NCBI RefSeq assembly: GCF_002068095.1
Contig: NZ_LWIG01000012.1
Location: 287,350-343,498 of the forward strand
DNA from: Bradyrhizobium sacchari
Lineage (GTDB): Bacteria > Pseudomonadota > Alphaproteobacteria > Rhizobiales > Xanthobacteraceae
Length of the DNA stretch: 56,149 nt
Direction: 5' to 3'
This document shows positions 9,581-18,050 of the stretch, piece by piece. The notes under the pieces were generated by a model. The model was not told where the DNA came from. It made no database searches and saw only the letters and a list, made by a program, of their open reading frames with translations. The translations under genes were made by a program, and so were the position numbers. Every line of letters starts with the position of its first letter. The first letter of the stretch is position 1.

Positions 9581-10609
9581 TCAAGCTCCTGCCTCGGCAA
9601 ACGGAGCAACTTCCGATACGTAATTGCGGCCGAAGGTGCTGATCAGGCCGCTGGCATCACCCTGGGCCTGGAGCGTGCGGATGCGGCGCAGATGTCGATG
9701 CACCGGCACGTCCCAGGTGAAACCCATGCCGCCATGGATTTGGAGCGCGCCTTCGCTGATCGAACCGCCGTAGGTCACGGCTGCCAGGAACGCGGCATCG
9801 CGCTGCACTGGACCGCCAACCTCCGACAGGCTGCGCGTGATCGCGTGACGAATGCTCTCGAGGCCGAGCTTCTGGCGCGCCAGCGCATGGCGGATGGCCT
9901 GGTTGTAGGACAGGGCGTGGCCGAACTGGCGGCGCGTCGAGGCATGCTCCTGCGCGAGCGCCAGGCACGCTTCGGCCGATCCCAGGATGGCTGCGGCACG
10001 GAGCACATTGGCATCCGAGCTGAGCAGATCCCAGGTGCCGGCCGGCAGGATGGAGCCGTGGGGGACCTCGACCTTCTCCAGCCGCACCACGTGCTCCGGC
10101 ACCGTCAGGTCGAGGCCGGCCGCGTCCTCCACCACGACACCCCTGGCATCGGCCGGGATCAGCGCCGCGGCGCCGCCGCTCATCCGCACCAGGATGTGGT
10201 CGGCCGACGCAGCGCTCGGCGCGCGCGCGAGCGAACCGTTCAGCAGCAACAACCCGCCGTCCCGCTCGGCAAATGCCTCGCCCTGCCAGGCGATCGTCGC
10301 CAGTTTGTCGCCGGACACGATCGCGGCGGCAAGACGCGTCAGCGATGACTGCAACAGCCGGCTGACGAGAATGGTCTCCAGCAGCGGAAAGCCGAGCAAG
10401 CCGGCGTGAGCGGCGGCGATCACCGGCACCGCGAAACCAATCGGCAGAGCCAGTCCCCCCACCTCTTCATCCGCGACGATTCCGAGCAGACCGTCGCCGG
10501 CGAGATTTTGCGCCTGTTCGCGTACGCCGAGACCGGCACATGCGGTCACAGCGCGTACCGCGGTTGCCGCGAACTCGTCGGGCTGAAGTGCTTCGGCCAT
10601 GCTCATCAT
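9581..10609 (-). CDS. Acyl-CoA dehydrogenase, short divergent type
   Basis: A 342-residue acyl-CoA dehydrogenase, shorter than the usual 380-400. The C-terminal domain is clear (TRRQFGHALSYNQAIRHALARQ and IHGGMGFTWDVPVHRHLRR). In many partner-type ACADs this region reads GGxGFTWE; here the acidic residue is Asp. The N-terminal half is poorly conserved and rich in Ala and Gly. The combination with the full-length ACAD two genes upstream resembles heteromeric ACADs such as those of steroid side-chain breakdown, where two unequal subunits form one enzyme; that is an inference. Start codons at 10609, 10606 and 10600 all lie close to one GAGG site. Confidence 0.85.
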   Translation of the reverse strand: MMSMAEALQPDEFAATAVRAVTACAGLGVREQAQNLAGDGLLGIVADEEVGGLALPIGFAVPVIAAAHAGLLGFPLLETILVSRLLQSSLTRLAAAIVSGDKLATIAWQGEAFAERDGGLLLLNGSLARAPSAASADHILVRMSGGAAALIPADARGVVVEDAAGLDLTVPEHVVRLEKVEVPHGSILPAGTWDLLSSDANVLRAAAILGSAEACLALAQEHASTRRQFGHALSYNQAIRHALARQKLGLESIRHAITRSLSEVGGPVQRDAAFLAAVTYGGSISEGALQIHGGMGFTWDVPVHRHLRRIRTLQAQGDASGLISTFGRNYVSEVAPFAEAGA

Positions 10610-10645
10610 TATCCTCTTCGAAAACCGTGCGACTACGTTCGTTCA

Positions 10646-11419
10646 CTAGGCGAGATAACCGCCGTCGACCGGCAGGATGACGCCATTGACATAGGACGCC
10701 ATCGCCGAGGCCAGAAAGATTACCGGCCCGGCAATTTCATCAGGCTGTCCCACGCGCTTCATCGGCGTGCGCGCCATCAGCCCGGACAGCCTCGCCGGAT
10801 TGTCCCGCGTGCTCTCGCTCATCTCGGTCGCGATGATGCCCGGCGCGACGGCATTGACCCGGATGCCGTCAGGCGCGAGATCGCGGGCGAGCGCCTGCGT
10901 GAACAGCCTCACCGCGCCCTTGGACGGCGAATAGCCGAGCGCACCATTCATGCCGCCAAAGGCCGCCGCGGAGGCAATATTGATGATGGTCCCGCGCGTC
11001 TTGCGCAGCGCGGGGATGAAGGCATGAACCACGTTGAACGTGCCGTTGACGTTGACGTCGAAGACCTGGCGCCAGTTCTCGTGCGCGCGCGGGCTGTCGA
11101 TCGGCTCCCGGATGATGATTCCGGCATTGTTGACGATGACGTCGGCGGGGCCGATGTCCTCGTCGACGCGCTTCGCCACGTCAGTGCACGCCGCGGCATC
11201 GGTCACATCGAGCGCATAGGCGGTTGCCTCTTTGCTCCCGTCCCTGATCTCGCGGGCGGCGGCCTCGGCCCGGTCCAGCCGCAGATCGGTCAGAACCACC
11301 CTCGCCCCGGCAGCGGCGACGCCGAGCGCGATGGCGCGGCCGATCCCCTGGCCCGCCCCGGTCACCACGACCAGACGATCGTGCAGCAAGCCCGCGACCT
11401 TGCCCTGGGAAGGCATCAT
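10646..11419 (-). CDS. Short-chain dehydrogenase/reductase
   Basis: A 257-residue SDR: TGAGQGIGRAIALG cofactor motif near residue 20, NNAGI, catalytic YSPSKGA, and VDGGYLA at the end. The Asp ending strand two (LTDLRLDRA) favours NAD over NADP. The ATG at 11419 overlaps the stop of the upstream acyl-CoA dehydrogenase (ATGA), so translation is coupled. It probably oxidises a hydroxyl intermediate of the same pathway as its neighbours. Confidence 0.9.
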   Translation of the reverse strand: MMPSQGKVAGLLHDRLVVVTGAGQGIGRAIALGVAAAGARVVLTDLRLDRAEAAAREIRDGSKEATAYALDVTDAAACTDVAKRVDEDIGPADVIVNNAGIIIREPIDSPRAHENWRQVFDVNVNGTFNVVHAFIPALRKTRGTIINIASAAAFGGMNGALGYSPSKGAVRLFTQALARDLAPDGIRVNAVAPGIIATEMSESTRDNPARLSGLMARTPMKRVGQPDEIAGPVIFLASAMASYVNGVILPVDGGYLA

Positions 11420-12627
11420 TTGCCTCGCGACAGCTGGAGGATGCGATCGGCGATGATGCCAAGCTGGATCTCGGTCGTGCCGGCATAGATCGTCTCGGCG
11501 CGCGCCGCGAGATAGATCGCCTCGAACCGGCGCCGCGCCACCTTGATCGCCGGTGTCTGCGGCAGCGATGCCTGCGACAGCAATTCGATCGCGAGCGCGG
11601 CAAAGCGCTGATGCGATTCGCTCCAATAGAGCTTTGCAAGACTGCCGCGCGCGCCGATCTTGTCACCGCTCGCGAGCGCCTCGACGGCGGTCTCGACATG
11701 CGCCTTCAAGACCTCGATTTCGACGGCGACCTCGCCGAGCCTGACCGCGTAGTGCCGGTCGGCAACCATCGCCGACAGCGCTGGATCGGCCTTGCAGGCC
11801 GAAATGAGATGGCGCAGCTCGTTCTCGAAGCGCCAGGCGCGATACATGCGGTTGGTCGCCCGTTCGATCTCCAGCACGCGGATGGCGGCGGCCCAGCCCT
11901 CGTCAGGCGCGCCGATCGCGTCTTGCTGGGCAACCTCGACCTCGTCGAAGAACACCTCGCAAAAGCTCTCGCGGCCGTCGATCGACTTGATGGTGCGCAC
12001 GCGCACGCCCTTGGCATCGAGCGGCACCGCGAACATGGCAAGGCCGCGATGGCGATCCTCCAGCGCCCCGGTGCGCGCCAGCACCAGGCAGCGCTGCGCA
12101 CGATAGGCACCACTGGTCCAGATCTTCTGGCCGTTGATACGCCAGCCGTCGCCGGTTTGCGTGGCCCGGGTGCGAAGCCCGGCGAGATCGGAGCCGGCTT
12201 CTGGCTCGGAAAATCCCTGGCACCAGATGTTGCGCATCTCGAGGATCGCGGGCAGGAAGCGCCGCTTCTGTTCCTCGGTGCCGACCGCCAGGATGATCGG
12301 ACCGGCGAGCTCCTTGCCGATCGAGTTGACGCTCTCCGGCATCGCAAGCCGGCCGATCTCCTGATTGGCGATGAGATGCTCGCGCAAGGAGCGGCCGTGC
12401 CCGCCATAGGCCTGCGGCCAGGTGATGCCGGTGAGGCCGGCGCGGTACATCGCCGCCTCCCAAGCCACCGACTGCTGCTGCGTGGGCGGCGCGAACGCGG
12501 CGCTATCGCTGCGGAAGCTGGCAGGCAGATTCGCATGCAGCCAGCGATGAATCGCATCGCGATAGGCTTCGCCCGTCAGACCTTCTCCTGCGACGGATTG
12601 CGTCGACACCGCTTCGAGTACACTCAT
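11416..12627 (-). CDS. Acyl-CoA dehydrogenase
   Basis: A full-length 403-residue acyl-CoA dehydrogenase. The FAD/substrate regions WCQGFSEPEAGSDLAGLRTRA and GWRINGQKIWTSGA are typical, as is the C-terminal AETIYAGTTEIQLGIIADRIL. In medium-chain ACAD the catalytic Glu sits in the IYEGT motif; here that residue is Ala (IYAGT), so the base must lie elsewhere, as in several other ACAD subgroups. ATG at 12627 follows a GGGAAG site; codons further upstream are read through the solute receptor gene. It would introduce a double bond next to the thioester of the operon's CoA-activated substrate. Confidence 0.92.
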   Translation of the reverse strand: MSVLEAVSTQSVAGEGLTGEAYRDAIHRWLHANLPASFRSDSAAFAPPTQQQSVAWEAAMYRAGLTGITWPQAYGGHGRSLREHLIANQEIGRLAMPESVNSIGKELAGPIILAVGTEEQKRRFLPAILEMRNIWCQGFSEPEAGSDLAGLRTRATQTGDGWRINGQKIWTSGAYRAQRCLVLARTGALEDRHRGLAMFAVPLDAKGVRVRTIKSIDGRESFCEVFFDEVEVAQQDAIGAPDEGWAAAIRVLEIERATNRMYRAWRFENELRHLISACKADPALSAMVADRHYAVRLGEVAVEIEVLKAHVETAVEALASGDKIGARGSLAKLYWSESHQRFAALAIELLSQASLPQTPAIKVARRRFEAIYLAARAETIYAGTTEIQLGIIADRILQLSRGK

Positions 12628-12679
12628 CGCCTGCTTCCCGCTTTCACCATACCTGCCGGCATGTCCGGCTGCTCGTTCC

Positions 12680-13897
12680 TCACTGCGACTTGAGAAGGTC
12701 GCAGGCGCTCTCCGACGCCGGCCGCCACGCATCCTCAGGCGCGATCGTGCCGGTGATCTCGTAATAGTCGTAGGTGTATTTGGATTCCGCCGGCGTCTTG
12801 ATCCGCGCGACATAGAGCGGCCGCATCACCTGGCCGTCGGCCCGGATGCTGACGTTCTTCATCTCGAAATCGTTGACCGGCGTATTCTTCATCTGCCGCA
12901 TCACGGCATCGCCATCGTCGGAACCGCTTGCGGCCACCGCCTTGAGGTAGTGCGTGATGGCGCTGTAGGTGGCCGACTTGCCCTCATTCAGCAGCTGACC
13001 GTTGGTTGCCTCGGCATAGCGCTTGGCGAAGGCCCGGCTCTCCGGCGTCATGTCCCAGTAGAACGGCGTCGTCAGCCGCACGTTCTGCAGATCCTTCAGA
13101 CCGATCCCGTGCGTCTGGCTGATCATGAGACCGAGCGGGACGAGCAGCTGCGACTTGGTCAGCCCGAACTCCTGCGCCTGCTTGATCGTATTGGCGAAAT
13201 CAGAGCCCGAATTGGCGATCGCGATCGCCTTGGCGCCGCTGGCCTGCGCCGTCAGCAGGAACGAGGACAGGTCCGACGCATTCAGCGGATGCAGCACCGA
13301 GCCGACCACCTTGCCGCCCCCGGCCTTGATGAAGTTGGTTGCGTCGGCCTGCCAGGCCTTGCCGAAGGCGTAGTCGACGGTCAGGAAGAACCAGCTGTCG
13401 ACGCCCTGCGCCAGCAGCGCCTTCACCGTGGCCTTCGGCTGCGCATAGGTGTCGACCACCCATTGCGTGGTCATCGGCGAGCATTTGTCGTTGGTGAAGA
13501 ACGAGCCCGCCGTGCCGGCCAGCATGTAGGGCTTCTTGCGGCTCTTCATCATCTCCTGCACCGCAAGCGCGATCGAGGAGGCCGAGCAGCCAACGATGGC
13601 ATCGACACCTTCATTGTCGACCCAGCGCATGGCGATGGCGACGCCGACATCGGGCTTGTTCTGGTCGTCGGCGATGACGAGCTCGATCTTCTTGCCGCCG
13701 ACCGTTCCGCCGAAATCGGCGACCGCGAGCTTGGCGGCCGCGACCGAGCCAAGACCGCAATTGTCGGCATAGGGACCATTCTGGTCGTTCATGACGCCGA
13801 TCTTGACGACGTCGCCCGAGATGCCTTGCGCTTGCAAGGGTGCATTCGTCAGCAGCAAGGCCATCATGCCGAGCGCCGAGATCGTCCTTCTCACCAT
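12680..13897 (-). CDS. ABC transporter substrate-binding protein, branched-chain amino acid type
   Basis: A 405-residue periplasmic receptor. Residues 1-23 are a Sec signal peptide cut after LQA. The mature part is a type I periplasmic-binding fold of the LivK/HAAT class (IGVMNDQNGPYADNCG at the start of the first lobe, VDAIVGCSASSIALAVQEMM). Such receptors in catabolic clusters often bind aromatic or alicyclic carboxylates rather than amino acids. ATP-binding and permease genes of an ABC importer are not in the window, so it must use distant partners or act as a sensor. GCAGGAGGATAAG precedes the ATG. It lies in the middle of the catabolic operon, 62 bases after the CoA ligase gene. Confidence 0.92.
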   Translation of the reverse strand: MVRRTISALGMMALLLTNAPLQAQGISGDVVKIGVMNDQNGPYADNCGLGSVAAAKLAVADFGGTVGGKKIELVIADDQNKPDVGVAIAMRWVDNEGVDAIVGCSASSIALAVQEMMKSRKKPYMLAGTAGSFFTNDKCSPMTTQWVVDTYAQPKATVKALLAQGVDSWFFLTVDYAFGKAWQADATNFIKAGGGKVVGSVLHPLNASDLSSFLLTAQASGAKAIAIANSGSDFANTIKQAQEFGLTKSQLLVPLGLMISQTHGIGLKDLQNVRLTTPFYWDMTPESRAFAKRYAEATNGQLLNEGKSATYSAITHYLKAVAASGSDDGDAVMRQMKNTPVNDFEMKNVSIRADGQVMRPLYVARIKTPAESKYTYDYYEITGTIAPEDAWRPASESACDLLKSQ

Positions 13898-13959
13898 CTT
13901 ATCCTCCTGCTTGCTCGCGTTTCCTCTGGGCCTGCTTCTGCGGCCTCTTGTCGATGAGT

Positions 13960-16089
13960 TCAGTGGCCTCCCACCGGCCGCTCTCCGTGCGGGATCAGCA
14001 GCGCGTCGAGCGCAACTGCGCCCTCGCCCCTGGCGCGAAGCAGCAGCGGATTGACGTCGATTTCCGCAATCGTGTCGGCATGCGCGGCAGCAAAGCGCGA
14101 CAACGCGGCGACGGCCTTGGCCGCGGCGTCGAGGTCGGCGCGTGGCCGCCCGCGCGCACCATCGAGCACGGCGAACGCCTTGAGCGATTTCAGCATCGCC
14201 ATCGCCTGCGCCTCGCTGACCGGCGCCATCTGCACGGCGGAATCTTGCAGGATCTCCGCGAAAATGCCGCCGAGACCGACCATCACCACCGGACCGAACA
14301 CCGGGTCGATGCGGCTGCCGAGGATCAGCTCGGCAACACCCTTGGCCATGGGCGCCACGATCACGCCGTCGATCGCAGCGTCAGGGGCCCTGGTGGCGAC
14401 CCGGTCGCACATCTGGGCGTAGGCGCGCCGGACGTCGGCTTCCGAACCGAGGCCAACGACAACACCGCCGGCCTCCGTTTTGTGCGGCAGATCGGGCGAT
14501 GCGATCTTCAGCACCACGGGATAACCGATCTCGGTGGCGGCACGCGCCGCCGCATCCGCATCCCGGACGAGACGTTCGGTCAGAACCGGAACGCCGGCCT
14601 CGGCCAGCGCGCGCTTGGCGCCAAGCTCGTGGCGGAAGGCGTCGGCAGCAGGCGGCGCCGCCCGCACGACCGGCGCCGGCTTGTCCTGCGGCCGCTGCGC
14701 CGCGGCCTGCAACCGCACCAGCGCGGCGACGGTCGCGCAACAGCCGTCGAAGCTTTCGATTGTCGGAAAGCCGAGCGCATGCAGCTCGGCCAGCGCATCA
14801 TCCGGGCCGTCGACACACAGGACGATCGGGCGGCGAGGAAATTGCGCACGCATGTTGCGCAGTGTATTCATATAGATCGAGCGCAAGCGCGGCAGGTGCA
14901 GCGAGAACGGCAGCGGCAGGATCACCGTGTCGGTTCGCTCGTCCGCGACGACGGCGGTCATGATCTTCTCGAGGAGATCAGGACGGCTCGACATCTGCGC
15001 GGTGGCATCGACCGGATTGCGGGCCGACGCAAAGGGCACCAGCTCCAGAATTTGGCGTTGCGTGTCCTCGCCGAGCTCAGGCAAGGTCAGCCCGGCCGAT
15101 TGCGCGGCGTCCGCGAGCAGCACGCCGAAGCCGCCCGACGCCGTGAGGATCGCGATGCCCGGCCCCTTCGGCAACCGGTCCGGCAGCAGGATCGATGCGG
15201 CGTGACCGAGATCGATCAGCTCGTCGATGCTGCGCACACGTACTGCCCCGCAACGGGCGAACAGCGCGTCGAACACGGCATCCGATCCGGCCATGGCGCC
15301 AGTGTGCGAGGCCGCTGCGGCCTGACCGGCCGCAGATGTGCCGATCTTCATGGCGATGACGGGCTTGCCGGCATCGCGTGCCTCTTCCAGGGAGGAGATC
15401 AAGCGGCCGGCGTCGCGGCACGCCTCGAGGCAGCACAGGATCACCTTGGTGGCGGGATCGCGCGCCATCCAGGCAATGCCGTCGGCGATGTCGATGTCGC
15501 ACTCGTTGCCCGTGGTGATGAAGCGGCTGACGCCGACGCCGCGCTCGCTGGCAAGGCGCATGGTGTAGCTGCCGAGATTGCCGCTCTGCGACACGATGCC
15601 GAGCGAACCGGCGGCCGGCATGCCGTGCTCGAGCACGATCGAGAACGTCGCGATGCTCTTCTCGGCGACGCTGACGGCGCCGAGGCAATTCGGCCCCAGC
15701 AGGCGCATGCCGCTGCCCCGCGCGGCAACGCGCAGCCGCTCCTGCATGGCGCGGCCCTGCTCGCCGAGCTCGGCAAAGCCCGAGGAGAAGACGACGACGC
15801 TGCGGACACCGCGGGCGGCGCACTGCTCGACGGCTTCGCACGCGCGTTCCGCATCGACCGCGATGATGGCGAGGTCGGGCGCCTCCGGCAGGTCGGCGAC
15901 GGAGGCGTAGGCTTGCAGCCCCTGCACCATCGCGGCCTTCGGATTGACCGGATAGATACGGCCGGCATAGCCGTGCCGGCACAACAGATCAACCGGCCGG
16001 CCGCCGATCTTGGTTGCCTCCTGCGAGGCGCCGATGATCGCAATCGAACGCGGCGACATCAGCGCGTCGAGACCTTCTCCCGGCCGCAT
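13960..16089 (-). CDS. Acyl-CoA synthetase, NDP-forming (acetate-CoA ligase family)
   Basis: A 709-residue single-chain NDP-forming acyl-CoA synthetase. The N-terminal CoA-binding Rossmann domain starts SPRSIAIIGAS, with VVVFSSGFAELGEQG and GPNCLG of the succinyl-CoA synthetase alpha-like lobe. The phosphohistidine is expected in ASHTGAMAG. The C-terminal third is an ATP-grasp domain (GYPVVLKIASPDLPHKTEAGGV and VMVGLGGIFAEIL). It would activate the pathway's carboxylic acid to its CoA thioester. The ATG at 16089 is one base beyond the stop of the crotonase gene, so coupling is near certain; the frame continues upstream but inside that gene. Confidence 0.93.
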   Translation of the reverse strand: MRPGEGLDALMSPRSIAIIGASQEATKIGGRPVDLLCRHGYAGRIYPVNPKAAMVQGLQAYASVADLPEAPDLAIIAVDAERACEAVEQCAARGVRSVVVFSSGFAELGEQGRAMQERLRVAARGSGMRLLGPNCLGAVSVAEKSIATFSIVLEHGMPAAGSLGIVSQSGNLGSYTMRLASERGVGVSRFITTGNECDIDIADGIAWMARDPATKVILCCLEACRDAGRLISSLEEARDAGKPVIAMKIGTSAAGQAAAASHTGAMAGSDAVFDALFARCGAVRVRSIDELIDLGHAASILLPDRLPKGPGIAILTASGGFGVLLADAAQSAGLTLPELGEDTQRQILELVPFASARNPVDATAQMSSRPDLLEKIMTAVVADERTDTVILPLPFSLHLPRLRSIYMNTLRNMRAQFPRRPIVLCVDGPDDALAELHALGFPTIESFDGCCATVAALVRLQAAAQRPQDKPAPVVRAAPPAADAFRHELGAKRALAEAGVPVLTERLVRDADAAARAATEIGYPVVLKIASPDLPHKTEAGGVVVGLGSEADVRRAYAQMCDRVATRAPDAAIDGVIVAPMAKGVAELILGSRIDPVFGPVVMVGLGGIFAEILQDSAVQMAPVSEAQAMAMLKSLKAFAVLDGARGRPRADLDAAAKAVAALSRFAAAHADTIAEIDVNPLLLRARGEGAVALDALLIPHGERPVGGH

Positions 16090-16090
16090 C

Positions 16091-16861
16091 TCAGCGCCCC
16101 TTGAACACCGGCGCGCGCTTCTCCAGGAACGCCATGCGCGCTTCCTTGGCGTCTTCCGTCTTGGACAGGGCCATCGTGATGTTCTGCTCGAAGCGGTAGG
16201 CATCGCGCGGCGGCATCAGCTCGACCATGTTTGCCGCGTTCTTGGCGTACTCCATTGCAATCGGGCTCTTCGAGGCGATCTCGCGCGCGAGCTTCATCGC
16301 TTCGGGAAGCAGGTTTTCCTTGGTCGTGCAGGCCTCGATGATGCCGAGGCGGTAGAGCTCGGCGGCCGGCACGCGATAGCCGGTGAAGAACATCCGGCGC
16401 ATCAGGGAGCGGCCGAATAGCGTGTTCAGCATCGCAGCGCCGCCGGCGAGGCCGACATTGATCTCGGGCATGCCAAACACGGCTTCCTCGCAGGCGTAGA
16501 AGATGTCGCAGGAGGCCATCAGGCCGACACCGGCGCCCAGCGCAACACCGTTGATCGCGGCGATGACCGGCTTGGCGCATTCGCGGATGCAGTTGCCGGT
16601 CTCGCGCGTGATCCGGTTGTGGCTGTGAAATGCGCCGATCTTGGCTGGGTCCGGCCGGTCCTTCAGATCCGCACCGCTGCAGAACACCTTTCCGGCGCCG
16701 GTCAGGATCGCGACCCTGACGTCCTGGCGCTCGGAGATCTCGTCGAACACCCCCACGATACGGTCACGCATGGCACGATCGAGCGCATTCACCGGAGGCC
16801 GGTTCAGCGTCACCAGCGCGATGTTGTCGGACACTTCGAGGGTGACGATATCTCCTGACAT
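16091..16861 (-). CDS. Enoyl-CoA hydratase/isomerase (crotonase) family protein
   Basis: A 256-residue crotonase. CSGADLKD (61-68) and GVALGAGVGL (105-114) form the oxyanion hole for the thioester. Of the two catalytic glutamates of rat enoyl-CoA hydratase, the second is kept (Glu133 in MPEINVG) but the first, normally in GGGCEL, is Gly113. A plain syn-hydratase is therefore doubtful; isomerase, hydrolase or retro-Claisen/lyase activity is possible. AGGAGGAAGCCC precedes the ATG. It is the first gene of the ten-gene minus-strand operon, and a TetR-type palindrome lies 52-67 bases upstream of its start. Confidence 0.9.
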   Translation of the reverse strand: MSGDIVTLEVSDNIALVTLNRPPVNALDRAMRDRIVGVFDEISERQDVRVAILTGAGKVFCSGADLKDRPDPAKIGAFHSHNRITRETGNCIRECAKPVIAAINGVALGAGVGLMASCDIFYACEEAVFGMPEINVGLAGGAAMLNTLFGRSLMRRMFFTGYRVPAAELYRLGIIEACTTKENLLPEAMKLAREIASKSPIAMEYAKNAANMVELMPPRDAYRFEQNITMALSKTEDAKEARMAFLEKRAPVFKGR

Positions 16862-16912
16862 GGGCTTCCTCCTAGGCTTCTGTTCGTATTGCTTGTGGTC
16901 GCATCGCGACGC

Positions 16913-16928
16913 CTGACCGATCGGTCAG
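16913..16928. promoter_or_regulatory. TetR-type operator 1 (upstream of crotonase operon)
   Basis: CTGACCGATCGGTCAG is a perfect 16-base palindrome centred 59 bases upstream of the crotonase start. Its core GACCGATCGGTC recurs at 16991 and 18784, and the TetR gene at 18051 lies within the same block, so this is most probably that regulator's operator at the promoter of the catabolic operon. Confidence 0.75.
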
Positions 16929-16990
16929 CTTTTTGTGCTGATAACACCAACTGCCGCGGCTTGCAATATCCCCTCGCCGTCCTATTGACC

Positions 16991-17002
16991 GACCGATCGG
17001 TC
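16991..17002. promoter_or_regulatory. TetR-type operator 2 (upstream of tctC)
   Basis: GACCGATCGGTC, a 12-base perfect palindrome, 50 bases before the tctC start and 76 bases centre to centre from operator 1. The right flank (CAG) matches operator 1 but the left flank does not; a further TTGACC half-site precedes it at 16985-16990. Confidence 0.72.
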
Positions 17003-17051
17003 AGCCGATAGATTTCGCAGCAAGCAAGAACGACCCCTAAGGAGGATTTCC

Positions 17052-18029
17052 ATGCCCAGGATCAGCCGACGCCGGGCGACCGCCCTGATCGCCGGCGCCC
17101 TCGCCGCGCCGCTCGGCGCGCCTGCAATCGTCAGGGCGCGCGCATCGCAGATCTTCATCATCGTGCCCTATGCGCCGGGCGGCTCGATCGACAGCCTGAT
17201 GCGCTCGATCGCGAAGGCCATGGCGGAAAGCCTCGACCAGCCGGTGCTGGTCGACAACAAGCCCGGCGCCAACGGCATCGTCGGGTCGCAATATGTGGCG
17301 CGCGCGCCGAAGGACGGATCGGTGCTGCTCGCCGGCGGCACCGGACCGATTTCGCTGAACGTGCTGCTGCGCAAGAACCTGCCCTACAAGCTCGAGGACT
17401 TCGCCTCCGTCGCCATGCTCTGCAACGGGCCACTTTCGCTGACGGTGAACGCGCGCACGCCGGCCACCGACGTCAAGAGCTTCGTCACCTACGCAAAGAG
17501 CCGCGACAAGCCGCTGTTCTACGCGACGCTGGGCCCCGGCAGCGTCACGCATCTGTTCGGGATCATGATGGGCAAGTCGATGGGATTTACCGTCACCGAG
17601 GTCGCCTATCGCAACAACCCGGCCTCGATCATGGAGACACTGTCGGGGGAGTGCGATCTCAATTTCGCCACGCCCGCCGCCGTGATCGAGCATGCGCGCG
17701 GCGGCCAGCTCCGCATCCTCGCGCTCTCATCGGACAAGCGCATGGCGAGTTTTCCGGATGTCCCGACGCTCGCCGAATCCGGCTATCCCGACCTCACGGC
17801 CTCGTTCTGGACCGCGCTGCATGCGCCTGCGGGCACGCCGCGCGACGTCGTCGCGCGGCTGAACGCGGCGGCCAACGCCGCGATGCAGAAGCCGGAGATC
17901 GCAAAGCAGCTCGAGACCGACGGCCTGATGGTCGATACCGGTGCGCCGGAACGGCTCGACGCCCAATTGGCCAAGGACGCCGCGCTCTGGGGACCGGTGA
18001 TCAAGGCGCAGAACATCGTTCTGGATTGA
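17052..18029 (+). CDS. tctC: TTT-family periplasmic solute receptor (TctC/Bug)
   Basis: A 325-residue Bug/TctC receptor. The signal region begins MPRISRRRATALIAG, with a twin-arginine-like start, and ends around AIVRARA. The mature protein opens with FIIVPYAPGGSIDSLMR and GANGIVGSQYVARAPKDG, both characteristic of the family, which binds small carboxylates through two water-bridged loops. AAGGAGG lies seven bases before the ATG. It is divergent from the catabolic operon whose far end carries tctB and tctA; together they make one complete TTT system split across the block. Two palindromic operators lie in its promoter region. Confidence 0.93.
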   Translation: MPRISRRRATALIAGALAAPLGAPAIVRARASQIFIIVPYAPGGSIDSLMRSIAKAMAESLDQPVLVDNKPGANGIVGSQYVARAPKDGSVLLAGGTGPISLNVLLRKNLPYKLEDFASVAMLCNGPLSLTVNARTPATDVKSFVTYAKSRDKPLFYATLGPGSVTHLFGIMMGKSMGFTVTEVAYRNNPASIMETLSGECDLNFATPAAVIEHARGGQLRILALSSDKRMASFPDVPTLAESGYPDLTASFWTALHAPAGTPRDVVARLNAAANAAMQKPEIAKQLETDGLMVDTGAPERLDAQLAKDAALWGPVIKAQNIVLD

Positions 18030-18043
18030 GGCGCGGCCGCCTC
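18028..18043. terminator. Hairpin between convergent tctC and tetR genes
   Basis: GAGGCG pairs with CGCCTC around a CGGC loop, beginning inside the tctC stop codon and ending just before the convergent TetR gene's stop. No T-run follows; a bidirectional terminator is inferred from position. Confidence 0.45.
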
Positions 18044-18050
18044 CCGCTGG

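Noticed and set aside
13840..16104. 754-codon frame opposite the NDP-forming CoA ligase
   Set aside because: High-GC shadow of a confidently assigned enzyme; Arg/Gly/His-rich, no family features.
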